Source: JAICJJ01 sp039809985 (GTDB lineage Bacteria > Chloroflexota > Chloroflexia > Thermomicrobiales > UBA6265). Taken from it: a stretch of DNA of 33,739 nt. The position numbers and the translations under genes were made by a program. The stretch covers positions 1 to 33,739 of the forward strand of contig JBDHWC010000024.1 in assembly GCA_039809985.1 (NCBI GenBank), in the 5' to 3' direction. The notes beneath the pieces were generated by a model. The model saw nothing but the letters and a program-made list of their open reading frames with translations, searched no databases and was not told the DNA's origin. Below are positions 15,381-24,318 of this stretch, one piece after another; position 1 is the first letter of the stretch; each line of letters opens with the position of its first letter.

Positions 15381-16934
15381 CTAGGCGCGGGTGAGCGCGA
15401 GGTCGCCGACGGTCTTGACCCGAATCCGGGTGGCATTGCCCGGCAGGTAGGCGAGGGGGACGTCCTCGACGTCGACGACGTGCAGCGAGGCGGGGTCTGC
15501 CCCGGCGGCGACCGCCTTGGCCCCCGCCTCGGCCTTGGCGTCGTCCAGCGCCGCCTCGCGGCTCATGCCGGCGAGCGAGTAGACGCGGTCGACCTCGCCC
15601 GAGATCTGGGCGATGGCCGCGCCGACGGCGTTGGCAGCCTCGAAATGGGGCGGCTTGACCATCTCGCTGGCCCCGGCCAACGGCTTGGCGACGAGGATGC
15701 TGCCGCCGCCGACGACGATCACCGGCACGTCGGCCGCGCTCGTCTTCATCCGGTCGACGGCGGCCTCGGACATTTCCTGGATGCGCCCCATCGCGGCGGT
15801 GACGAGCGCCGGGTCGAGCCCGGCCACCTTGGCGGCGTCGCCGATCTCGGCCGCGCCGGAGGCGACCGCGATGTCGGTCGTCGTCAGCGTGTCGCCGCCG
15901 AAGACCAGCGCCTCCTGCGTGATCCGGTAGCCGACCGACTGGGGGCCGACCGCGAGCGGATGCTCGCGCACCAGCGAGCCGCCGCCGAGGCCGAAGGAGA
16001 GGACGTCGGGCATCCGGAAGTTGGTCCGCACCCCGCCGATGTCGACCGCGACCGAGGCCTCGCGCGGGAAGCCGTTGGCCAGCGCGCCGACGTCGCTGGT
16101 GGTGCCGCCGATGTCGACGACCATCGCGTCCTTCAGCCCCGAGAGGAAGGCCGCGCCGCGCATCGAGTTGGTCGGGCCGGAGGCGAAGGTGAGCACCGGG
16201 TACTGCATGGCGTAGTCGGCGCTCATCAGGGTGCCGTCGTTCTGGGTCAGGTAGAGCGGGGCGACGATGCCGAGGTCGGCGAGCGCCCGGCGGAAGGCGT
16301 CGACGGTGCGGATCGCGAGCGGGCGCAGGCAGGCGTTGAGGATCGCGGCGTTCTCCCGCTCCAGCAGGCCGATGCGGCCGATCTCGTGCGAGCGGGTGAC
16401 GCTGGCGCCCGGCACCTCGGCCGCGATCAGCTCGGCGGCGCGCTCCTCCATGGCGGGGTTGACCGGGGAGAAGACGGCGGAGACGGCGACGGCGGTGACG
16501 CCGCGCTCGCGGATGGCGGCGGCGACGTCGCGCAGCTCGGCCTCGTCGAAGGGGGCGATCTCGCGGCCGTCGAACTCGTGGCCGCCGTGGCAGAGGAAGG
16601 CGTGGCGGCCGAGGGCGTCGGCGAGGTCGTCCGGCCAGTCGACGAAGGGGGGGAGGGCGGCGGTCGCCGGCAGGCCGAGCCGGACGGCGGCGGTCGGCGC
16701 GAGGCGGCGACGCTCGACGACGGCGTTGGTGAAGTGGGTGGTGCCGATCATCACCGCGGCGATGCTGCCGGTCGGCGTGCCGGAGGAGTCGAGGACGTGG
16801 CGGAGGGCGGCGTCGATGCCGCCGGTGACGTCCTCGGTCGTCGGCGTCTTGATCTTGGCGACGACGGTGGTGCCGTCCATCAGCACGGCGTCGGTGTTGG
16901 TGCCGCCGACATCGACCCCGATCCGCAGACTCAT
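15381..16934 (-). CDS. Hydantoinase/oxoprolinase family protein
   Basis: This 517-residue protein has the ASKHA-like ATPase fold of HyuA/5-oxoprolinase enzymes, which hydrolyse cyclic amides with ATP. The N-terminus IGVDVGGTNTDAVLMD is the phosphate-binding motif; MIGTTHFTNAVVERR and LTQNDGTLM follow, and the central VDIGGTTSDVGAL is the second phosphate loop. It is shorter than classical HyuA (about 690) and matches the compact type found with DUF917 partners. ATG 16934 was chosen because VGGT starts directly after it and the preceding frame is GC-rich nonsense; the ribosome binding site is weak (GGGGCGGGG). It is flanked by two DUF917 genes, one downstream and one divergent. The natural substrate is unknown. 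Confidence 0.88.
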   Translation of the reverse strand: MSLRIGVDVGGTNTDAVLMDGTTVVAKIKTPTTEDVTGGIDAALRHVLDSSGTPTGSIAAVMIGTTHFTNAVVERRRLAPTAAVRLGLPATAALPPFVDWPDDLADALGRHAFLCHGGHEFDGREIAPFDEAELRDVAAAIRERGVTAVAVSAVFSPVNPAMEERAAELIAAEVPGASVTRSHEIGRIGLLERENAAILNACLRPLAIRTVDAFRRALADLGIVAPLYLTQNDGTLMSADYAMQYPVLTFASGPTNSMRGAAFLSGLKDAMVVDIGGTTSDVGALANGFPREASVAVDIGGVRTNFRMPDVLSFGLGGGSLVREHPLAVGPQSVGYRITQEALVFGGDTLTTTDIAVASGAAEIGDAAKVAGLDPALVTAAMGRIQEMSEAAVDRMKTSAADVPVIVVGGGSILVAKPLAGASEMVKPPHFEAANAVGAAIAQISGEVDRVYSLAGMSREAALDDAKAEAGAKAVAAGADPASLHVVDVEDVPLAYLPGNATRIRVKTVGDLALTRA

Positions 16935-17017
16935 CTTGGCCCCGCCCCGCGCGTCGCGCGATCGCCCTGCGGCGCGCCGGGCCGGCCGGCGCGCCCTCCC
17001 CGCCGGGGAGCGGGGCG

Positions 17018-17046
17018 ATGGTAGCAAGGCGGGGCGGGGCGCACAA
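17018..17046 (-). promoter_or_regulatory. Promoter of the hydantoinase-type gene
   Basis: On the minus strand TTGTGC (17041-17046) is followed after exactly 17 bases by TACCAT (17018-17023), itself preceded by TGC as an extended -10. It lies about 84 bases before ATG 16934, within the divergent intergenic region. Confidence 0.55.
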
Positions 17047-17117
17047 TCGGCCCGGCGTGCGATCATCGGCCGGGCGCACGCGCGGCGGCAGGCCGGAACA
17101 GGGACGGGCGGGCTGGC

Positions 17118-18221
17118 ATGTGGGAAGTGACTGAGGCGCATCTGGAGGCGCTGGCGATCGGCTGCGGCATCCTCGGCACCGGGGGCGGCGGCAACCCCTA
17201 CATCGGCAAGCTGGAGGCGCGCGAACAACTGCGCCAAGGCAAGACGATCCGGGTGATCGGCATGGACGAGCTGCCCGACGACGCCTTCGCGACCACGGTC
17301 GGCGGCATGGGCGCGCCGACGGTCAGCGTCGAGCGGGTGCATCGCGGCGACGAGCCGCTGATGGCGATGCGCGCGCTGGAGCGGCACCTCGGGCGGCAGT
17401 TCAGCCACGTGCTGCCGGGGGAGATCGGCGGCGCGAACGGGATGCAGCCGATGGTCGTCTCCGGCCAGACCGGGCTGCCGGTGGTCGACGGCGACGGCAT
17501 GGGCCGGGCCTTCCCCGAGCTGCAGATGGACACCTTCACCATCTACGGCGTGCGGCCGACCCCCGGCACGCTCTGCGACCCGCGCGGCCACACGGCGGTC
17601 TTCTACGGCATCGACGAGGCGCAGACGCTGGAGCGCTACGCTCGGGTGGTGACGATCCAGATGGGCGGCGCGGCGGGGTACGCCTTCCCGCCGATGACGG
17701 CCGAGGAGGTGAGGCGGACCACCATCCCCGGCACCGTGACGCTGGCGACCCGTCTCGGCGAGGCGGTGCTGACGGCCCGGGCCCGGCACGCCGACCCGAT
17801 CGCGGCGACGCTGGCGGTGACCGGTGGCGAGCGGCTCTTCACCGGCAAGATCGTCGACGTGGCGCGGCGGCTGGAAGGCGGGTTCACCCGCGGCCTGCTC
17901 GACGTCGACGGGACCGGGACGGACGCCGGCCGCCGGCTGCGGATCGACTTCCAGAACGAGAACCTGATCGCCCGCGACAACGAGGGGGCGATCCTGGCGA
18001 CGGTCCCCGACCTGATCTGCATCGTCGACGTCGAGTCGGGTGAGCCGGTGACGACCGAGTTGCTGCGCTACGGGCTGCGGATCGCCGTGCTCGGCATCCC
18101 CGCCCCCGGTCTGCTGAAGACGGAGAAGGCGCTGCGGGTGATCGGCCCGGCCGCGTTCGGCTACCCGGACGTGCCGTACCGGCCGCTGGCCGGCCGCTAC
18201 GGCGAGGGGATCGGGCTGTAG
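17118..18221 (+). CDS. DUF917 / S-Me-THD domain protein (paralogue 2)
   Basis: This is a second DUF917 protein of 367 residues, divergently transcribed from the hydantoinase-type gene. It shares the family marks with the first copy: ILGTGGGGNPYIG near residue 20, GGMGAPTVS, GEIGGANGM, GLPVVDGDGMGRAFPELQMDTF and RIDFQNENLIAR. Outside these blocks the two copies differ clearly (for example the central VVTIQMGGAAGYAFPPM), so they look like old paralogues rather than a recent duplication and may handle different substrates or form a heteromer. The start ATG 17118 lies 183 bases from the divergent start. The stop is 13 bases from the end of the convergent thioredoxin-like gene. The family is certain, the function not known. 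Confidence 0.88.
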   Translation: MWEVTEAHLEALAIGCGILGTGGGGNPYIGKLEAREQLRQGKTIRVIGMDELPDDAFATTVGGMGAPTVSVERVHRGDEPLMAMRALERHLGRQFSHVLPGEIGGANGMQPMVVSGQTGLPVVDGDGMGRAFPELQMDTFTIYGVRPTPGTLCDPRGHTAVFYGIDEAQTLERYARVVTIQMGGAAGYAFPPMTAEEVRRTTIPGTVTLATRLGEAVLTARARHADPIAATLAVTGGERLFTGKIVDVARRLEGGFTRGLLDVDGTGTDAGRRLRIDFQNENLIARDNEGAILATVPDLICIVDVESGEPVTTELLRYGLRIAVLGIPAPGLLKTEKALRVIGPAAFGYPDVPYRPLAGRYGEGIGL

Positions 18222-18234
18222 CGGGGCAACGGCC

Positions 18235-18804
18235 TCACGGCACGCGGTGGGCCCAGACCGAGTCGGGGTAGCGGGCGACCAAGCCGGCCCAGACTTGGTC
18301 GCGCCCGGCGTGGTCGTGCTCGCCCGCGAAGTAGTCGGCGATGCCGAGCAGGAAGAGCAGCTCGGGGTGCAGCGGGCCGTCGTCGCGGCGGGCGAGGGCG
18401 TCCCGCAGCAGGCCGGCGGCGACAGCGGCCTGCCCGGCCTGCTTCAGCCGGGCGTGCGCCTCGCCGAGGTCGAGCGTGTCGAGGAAGTCGGCCGGCGGCA
18501 GCTGGTTGACGCTCCGGCGGTGGACGACGCCGCGGTGGTCGAGGACGTAGACGGTCGGCAGCCAGAGCAGGTTCAGGTCGCGGACGCGCGGGTGCGACAG
18601 GTGCAGCCGGAGCGGCACGAAGCGGCCGGAGACGGCACGGGCGACGGCGGGGTCCGGATACGTCACGGCATCCAGCAGTTCGCAGCCGATTCAGTGCTCT
18701 TTCTCGACGTCGACGAGGACCGGCTTGCGCTCGCGGCGGGCGCGGGCGAAGGCCTCGTCCCAGTCGCGCAGCCAGACGATCGGGGCGGCGGGCTCGGTGG
18801 TCAT
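18235..18804 (-). CDS. Thioredoxin-fold selenoprotein with U-I-G-C motif (in-frame TGA = Sec38)
   Basis: Read through one TGA (18691-18693), this frame gives a 189-residue thioredoxin-like protein. Residues 11-37 (WLRDWDEAFARARRERKPVL..) form the usual helix and first strand; after VLVD come five residues and then the TGA codon, exactly where the first Cys of Trx CxxC lies, followed by I39-G40-C41. A WLPTVYVLDHRG segment supplies the cis-proline motif. The C-terminal half is helical and repeat-like (LGEAHARLKQAG...DSVWAHRVP). Start ATG 18804 has AAGGA upstream. A SECIS-like hairpin lies 15-36 bases after the TGA, and selA is in this window. Likely a redox protein; partner unknown. The alternative is a nonsense-broken gene, but intact sequence on both sides and placement of TGA at the catalytic Cys argue against decay. 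Standard calls would yield a 37-codon stub plus a fragment starting at GTG 18666. Confidence 0.85.
18654..18675 (-). promoter_or_regulatory. Bacterial SECIS-like hairpin for UGA recoding
   Basis: In the mRNA, CUGGAUGC pairs with GUAUCCGG (8 bp including two G-U pairs) around the 6-base loop CGUGAC. The loop G at its second position is 24 bases beyond the UGA. A short stem at this distance with G in the first two loop bases fits the bacterial SECIS pattern. The G-U pairs work only in the sense RNA. SelB binding is inference. Confidence 0.65.
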
Positions 18805-18929
18805 GCGGCGTTTCCTTGGCGAGGATGAACCGGTGCCGGCGCGTTCACTCGGTCGCTGACCGGATCGGTCCCGGTCCGGGGCGACGGTCGGGCTGGCCCG
18901 GACGAGCACGAGGGTCGGATTGGTGGCCG

Positions 18930-18935
18930 ATTGTA
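18930..18935 (-). promoter_or_regulatory. Possible -10 element for the selenoprotein gene
   Basis: The minus strand reads TACAAT about 125 bases before ATG 18804, downstream of the hairpins that probably end the LacI transcript. No -35 match is seen at 17 bases, so this is tentative. Confidence 0.3.
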
Positions 18936-18981
18936 CCGGTTGGCTGCGAGCGCGCCGCAGCCGGATGCCGCGAAGGTGCCC

Positions 18982-19022
18982 AGGCGTCCAAGACGCCTTG
19001 CGGGATCGACGCCCGTGCGTCG
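18982..19022 (-). terminator. Two short hairpins downstream of the lacI-family gene
   Basis: AGGCGTC / GACGCCT with a 3-base loop (18982-18998) and CGACGC / GCGTCG with a 4-base loop (19007-19022) lie 27-67 bases beyond the regulator stop. They probably separate the transporter operon from the selenoprotein gene. T-runs are absent. Confidence 0.4.
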
Positions 19023-19048
19023 GGCGGTTCTGCGGGAGGGCCGGTCGC

Positions 19049-20059
19049 CTACGACGCGACCGCTTCGCGCGTCGCGCCCGCGCCGCAGGACCGGCGCACC
19101 CGGAGTTCGACGTCGAAGACGAGGCAGCGGGGGGAGGTCCGCGCGCCGGCGATGCGCTCGAAGAGGAGCCGCACCGCGCTCTCGGCCATCCGCCGCACGG
19201 GCTGGGCGAGCGCCGTCAGCGGCGGGTCGACCAGCTCGGCCCAGAACGGGTCGTCGACCGACACGATCGCGACGTCGGCGGGAACGGTCAGGCCGCGCTC
19301 GCGGACGGCCCGCAGCGCGCCGACCGCCATCAGGTTGTTGGAGACGATCAGGGCGGAGACGTCCTCGGTGTCGAGCAGGTGGCCGGCGGCGCGGTGGCCG
19401 CCGTCGAGGCGGAAGCCGCCGTCGGCGACGATCGAGGCGAGCCCGGCGGCGGCCATCGCCCGTTCGTAGCCGGCGAGCCGCTCGACGCCGGTCTGGGTCT
19501 CGGGCCGGCCGCCGATGAGGCCGATCCGGCGGTGGCCGACCGCGATCAGGTGGTCGGCGGCGCGGCGGCCTGCCTCCGCGTTGTCGATGATCACCGCGTC
19601 GGCCCGGGGGTCGTCGACGACACGGTCGAAGGCGACGAGCGGGATGCCGAGGTCGAGCAGGCGGCCGATCTCCGCCCCGGCCGGGTCGGAGGGGACGAGG
19701 ATGACGCCTTGCACCCGCTCGCCGGCGAGCATCTCGAGGTAGGCCCGCTGCTTGTCGGCGGTCTCGTCGGTGTTGCAGAGCAGCACCCGGCAGCCGCGCG
19801 AGAACGCGGCGTCCTCGACCGCCCGGACCATCTGCGTGAAGTGGGGGTTCTCGATGTCGGAGACGACGACGCCGATCGCCTGTGTCGTCTGCCGCCGCAG
19901 GTTCGCCGCCAGCCGGTTCGGCCGGTAGTCGAGGTCGGCGACGGCGCGCAGCACGCGCTCACGCCGTTCCGGGTCGACGCTGGCCGCGCCGGAGAGGACG
20001 CGCGACACCGTCGCGGGAGAGACGCCGGCCTGCTCGGCGACCGTCTTGATGGTGGTCAT
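19049..20059 (-). CDS. LacI-family transcriptional regulator
   Basis: This 336-residue repressor-type protein has the N-terminal LacI helix-turn-helix (TIKTVAEQAGVSPATVSRVLSG, residues 3-24) and hinge helix (YRPNRLAANLRR), then a periplasmic-binding-protein-like effector domain (IGVVVSDIENPHFTQMVRAVE; HLIAVGHRRIGLIGG; VSVDD). The start at 20059 is the one that places the HTH at the usual position; the upstream frame is Arg/Pro-rich. It is the last gene of the transporter group, and paired LacI-type palindromes at the transporter promoter make autoregulated control of sugar uptake likely. The effector, presumably the transported sugar or a derivative, is not known. Confidence 0.93.
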   Translation of the reverse strand: MTTIKTVAEQAGVSPATVSRVLSGAASVDPERRERVLRAVADLDYRPNRLAANLRRQTTQAIGVVVSDIENPHFTQMVRAVEDAAFSRGCRVLLCNTDETADKQRAYLEMLAGERVQGVILVPSDPAGAEIGRLLDLGIPLVAFDRVVDDPRADAVIIDNAEAGRRAADHLIAVGHRRIGLIGGRPETQTGVERLAGYERAMAAAGLASIVADGGFRLDGGHRAAGHLLDTEDVSALIVSNNLMAVGALRAVRERGLTVPADVAIVSVDDPFWAELVDPPLTALAQPVRRMAESAVRLLFERIAGARTSPRCLVFDVELRVRRSCGAGATREAVAS

Positions 20060-20120
20060 CGCGCTCGCGCCACGGTGGTGCCCGCCCGCGTGGTCGGCGC
20101 GCGGCCCGTCCGGCCCCCGG

Positions 20121-20161
20121 CCCCGGTCCGGCGCCCGCCGGGGCGGGAGCGCGGACCGGGG
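20121..20161 (-). terminator. Strong stem-loop between the binding-protein gene and lacI-family gene
   Basis: CCCCGGTCCG and CGGACCGGGG form a perfect 10-bp outer stem with further pairing inside (GCGCCCGCC with GGCGGGAGC, imperfect). It lies in the 162-base gap after the binding-protein stop and may limit transcription into the regulator gene. Confidence 0.55.
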
Positions 20162-20221
20162 GTGACCCGTCACGCGTGGCGACGGGCGGGGGAGCGGGGA
20201 CGTCGGCGCGCCCCGGCCGTC

Positions 20222-21277
20222 CTACGAACTGGGCGTGGCGGCCGCGCCGCCGCCGGTGAACTGGTCGAGCACCTGCTGCGCGTTGTCCTTGGTCACCTCC
20301 TCGGAGTCGAGGACGATCTCCTTCGGCGGCACCTCGCCGTTCTCGAGGATGCCGACGGCGGTGTCGATCGCCTGCGCGCCACCGGTCGGGTAGACGTGGG
20401 TGACGTTGATGCGGCCGTCGAGGACGGAGCGGATGCCGCCGTCCGGGGTCGGCAGGCCGTCGATGCCGACGACGAGGACCTTGCTGAGGTCGACGCCGGC
20501 GTTCTGGGCCGAGATGATGGCGGCCTCGGCCATCGGGTCGTTGTGGGCGTAGATGACGTTGAAGTCCGGGTTGGCCTGGATCATCGCCTGCGAGACGGGG
20601 ATGGCCTTCTCACGCAGCCAGTCGGCGTTCTGGGAGGCGATGATCTTGACGTTGGGGTCGGCCTCGATCCCGGCGCGGAAGCCGTCGCCGCGCTCCTTGG
20701 CCGGCGTCGAGCCTTCGAGGCCGCGGATCTCGAGGACGCCGCACGGGTTGAGGTTCTGCTCCTTGCACCACTTGTCGACGTACTCGCCGGCGGTCTTGCC
20801 GATCGCCGTGTTGTCCGCGCCGATCCAGGTGGTGTACTTGTCGCCGTTGACCTTGCGGTCGAGGACGATGACCGGGATGCCGGCGTCGCACACCTTGGCG
20901 ACGACGTCGGTCAGCGGCGCGGCCTCGTTCGGCGAGATGATCAGCAGGTCGATCCCCTGCTGCAGGAAGTTCTCGACGTCGGCGACCTGCTTGGCGTTGT
21001 TCTGTGCCGCGTCGGCGAAGACGACGTTCAGCTCGGGGTGCTTGGCGGCGGCGGCGGCGATCTGGTCGTTCATCGCCTGCCGCCACGGCTCGCCCTTGTT
21101 CGCCTGCGACATGCCGATCAGGTAGCTGTCCTTCTTCGGGATGCCGCCCGGCGGCAGGCAGGTGCCGGGCGCGCCGGCGCCGGCGGCGGGCGTGCCCTGC
21201 CCGGCCGCGGTCGAGATGCCGCTGAACGCCAGCAACAGCGCCAGCGGGGCCATCAGGAGCCACAAGCGTGGAGTCAT
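20222..21277 (-). CDS. Sugar ABC transporter substrate-binding protein (ribose/RbsB type)
   Basis: This extracellular solute receptor of the CUT2 (ribose/galactose/autoinducer) class has 351 residues. The signal peptide is MTPRLWLLMAPLALLLAF..STAAG with no lipobox cysteine, so it is secreted or held another way. The type I periplasmic-binding fold shows IGMSQANKGEPWRQAMNDQI, FLQQGIDLLIISPNEAAPL, IPVIVLDRKV, VIYAHNDPMAEAAIISAQNAG and VVGIDGLPTPDGG. The start ATG 21277 follows GAGGAG at a long spacing (9 bases); the frame extends upstream without sense. It is third in the operon after the ATPase and permease. The ligand could be a pentose, polyol or other sugar; sequence alone does not decide. 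Confidence 0.92.
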   Translation of the reverse strand: MTPRLWLLMAPLALLLAFSGISTAAGQGTPAAGAGAPGTCLPPGGIPKKDSYLIGMSQANKGEPWRQAMNDQIAAAAAKHPELNVVFADAAQNNAKQVADVENFLQQGIDLLIISPNEAAPLTDVVAKVCDAGIPVIVLDRKVNGDKYTTWIGADNTAIGKTAGEYVDKWCKEQNLNPCGVLEIRGLEGSTPAKERGDGFRAGIEADPNVKIIASQNADWLREKAIPVSQAMIQANPDFNVIYAHNDPMAEAAIISAQNAGVDLSKVLVVGIDGLPTPDGGIRSVLDGRINVTHVYPTGGAQAIDTAVGILENGEVPPKEIVLDSEEVTKDNAQQVLDQFTGGGAAATPSS

Positions 21278-21418
21278 CGGTGACCACTCCTCGTGTCGTC
21301 GGGTCGCGCGGCCGTCCGTCGAACCGCGCCGAACCGTGCCGTGCCGCCCGTCCGACGGCGGCGCGCGCGGTCCGTGGCGCGGGGCGTCTCGCTCCATGCC
21401 GAGTCCCTCCGCGGCACC

Positions 21419-22447
21419 CTAGCGACGCTGGCGCTGGACCATCACGGCCAGCACGATGATCACGCCCTTGAGGATGGCCTGGTACTCCGACTGGATGTTG
21501 CGCAGGCCGAGGATGTTGTCGAGCACGCTGAGCGTGATCGCGCCGATCATCGAGCCGGCGACGGTGCCGACCCCGCCGTTGAGGCTGGTGCCGCCGATGA
21601 CGACGGCGGCGATCGCGTTCAGCTCGTAGCCGTTGCCGTCGATGTGGCTGCCTTGGTTGACGAGCGCGGCGTGGAGCAGCGCCGCCAGCCCGGCGAGCAG
21701 GCCGGAGATGACGAAGACGATGATCTTCACCCGGTCGACCGCGACGCCGGAGAGTCGGGCGGCCGTCTCGTTGCCGCCGACCGCGTAGACGTGGCGGCCG
21801 AAGCCGGTGCGCCGCAGGAGGAAGGTGGCGACGACGCCGACGCCGACGAAGTAGAAGACCGGGGCCGGGACGCCGACCCCGAGGATCGGCACGCTGCCGG
21901 CGAACATCGACTTGAAGCTCTGCGGGGCGAGGCCCGGCCCGTCGCCGAAGGCGAGCGGGATGGCGTAGCCGCCGGCCCAGAGCGAGGCGATGCCGCGGGC
22001 GACGCCGAGCATCGCCAGCGTGGTGATGAACGACTGGACGTTGAAGCGGGTGGTGACGAAGCCGTTGACGAAGCCGACGATCGCGCCGATCACCAGCACG
22101 GCGAGGATGGTCGGCAGGGTGCCCCAGCCGTAGCGCATCAGGAAGCTGGCCGCGCCGACGGCGCAGAGCGCCAGCACCGCCCCGACCGAGAGGTCGATGC
22201 CGGCGGTGAGGATGACGAGGGTCATGCCGACGGCGATGATCCCGTTCTCCGACGCGAAGCGGACGATGTTGAGCAGGTTGCGCGGCTCGAGGAAGACGTT
22301 CGCGCCGTTGCGGCTCGGCGAGAGGACGGCGGCGAGGGCGACGATCGCCAGCAGCCCGAACAGGCTCCGGAACCGGAACAGGACGGAGCCGAGCCGAGCC
22401 AGCCGGTCCTGCGTCGTGCGTTCCGGCGTGGTCGCCGCCTGGTCCAT
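21419..22447 (-). CDS. Sugar ABC transporter permease (ribose/RbsC type)
   Basis: This integral membrane subunit of the CUT2 importer has 342 residues with about eight to ten hydrophobic segments, beginning near residue 30 (LFGLLAIVALAAVLS). Family motifs include NLLNIVRFASENGIIAVGMTLVILTAGIDLSVG, FVNGFVTTRFNVQSFITTLAML, GRHVYAVGGNETAARLSGV and VIGGTSLNGGVGTVAGSMIGA. It follows the ATPase gene after 16 bases and precedes the binding protein, completing a canonical three-gene importer. Being of the CUT2 type it should work as a homodimer with the fused ATPase. Identification is secure; substrate unknown. Confidence 0.93.
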   Translation of the reverse strand: MDQAATTPERTTQDRLARLGSVLFRFRSLFGLLAIVALAAVLSPSRNGANVFLEPRNLLNIVRFASENGIIAVGMTLVILTAGIDLSVGAVLALCAVGAASFLMRYGWGTLPTILAVLVIGAIVGFVNGFVTTRFNVQSFITTLAMLGVARGIASLWAGGYAIPLAFGDGPGLAPQSFKSMFAGSVPILGVGVPAPVFYFVGVGVVATFLLRRTGFGRHVYAVGGNETAARLSGVAVDRVKIIVFVISGLLAGLAALLHAALVNQGSHIDGNGYELNAIAAVVIGGTSLNGGVGTVAGSMIGAITLSVLDNILGLRNIQSEYQAILKGVIIVLAVMVQRQRR

Positions 22448-22463
22448 GCGTCTCGCTCCCGGG

Positions 22464-23999
<1,536 letters not shown>

Positions 24000-24022
24000 G
24001 GCGGCCCCGCCCGAAGTGCTGT

Positions 24023-24034
24023 GGAATCGATTTC
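24023..24034. promoter_or_regulatory. LacI-type operator 1 at the transporter promoter
   Basis: GGAATCGATTTC is a near-palindrome (core AATCGATT) placed directly downstream of the -10 element, over the expected transcription start. It differs by one base from operator 2. The CG-centred even palindrome is typical of LacI-family sites. Binding by the LacI protein encoded at 19049-20059 is inferred. Confidence 0.7.
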
Positions 24035-24037
24035 TCG

Positions 24038-24066
24038 TATGTATCACGCGACCTCGGAGGCGTCAA
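24038..24066 (-). promoter_or_regulatory. Promoter of the sugar ABC transporter operon
   Basis: On the minus strand TTGACG (24061-24066), a 17-base spacer and TACATA (24038-24043) with an upstream TG (extended -10) form a good sigma-70-type promoter 39 bases before GTG 23999. Operator 1 follows at once and operator 2 lies upstream. Confidence 0.72.
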
Positions 24067-24119
24067 CAGGTTCGCCCGGGCGAACGCCCGCTTCCGCCCC
24101 AACCAACCAAGCCCCGGGA

Positions 24120-24131
24120 GAAATCGATTTC
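24120..24131. promoter_or_regulatory. LacI-type operator 2, upstream auxiliary site
   Basis: GAAATCGATTTC is a perfect 12-bp palindrome centred 97 bases from operator 1 and upstream of the -35 element. Two matching sites about nine helical turns apart suit DNA looping by a tetrameric repressor or cooperative binding. It also lies 188 bases before the divergent GNAT gene. Confidence 0.7.
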
Positions 24132-24318
24132 CGCACGGGTGGCTGGTGGCGGCGACCGCCGGTCGGTCCGGCCCCGAGCACGAGGCCGGGGCGCGCACAG
24201 GCGATTCACATCCGGGCCGGGCAACATGGCTGGCGATCGGATCCGGTCGCGCAGTGCGCCGACGGTCCGCGCCAACCGTGCGACAGGTTCCTCACCGGAA
24301 GCGAACGGGGCTGCCGCC

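Noticed and set aside
14146..17079. A 977-codon frame that would fuse DUF917 to the upstream region
   Set aside because: The part above 15246 is the wrong frame of the hydantoinase-type gene and reads as Arg/Pro-rich nonsense; the true start is ATG 15246.
18235..18666. A separate gene starting at GTG 18666
   Set aside because: It has no ribosome binding site and begins in the middle of a thioredoxin domain, inside the SECIS-like hairpin; it is the 3' part of the TGA-containing gene.
18691..18693. Simple nonsense mutation making a pseudogene
   Set aside because: The stop is TGA exactly at the catalytic Cys position, both sides are intact in the same frame, a hairpin follows and selA is present. 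It remains possible but is less likely.
24045..24047. GTG 24047 as start of the sugar ATPase
   Set aside because: It lies upstream of the -10 element and the operator; GTG 23999 has a better ribosome binding site and family-typical N-terminus.
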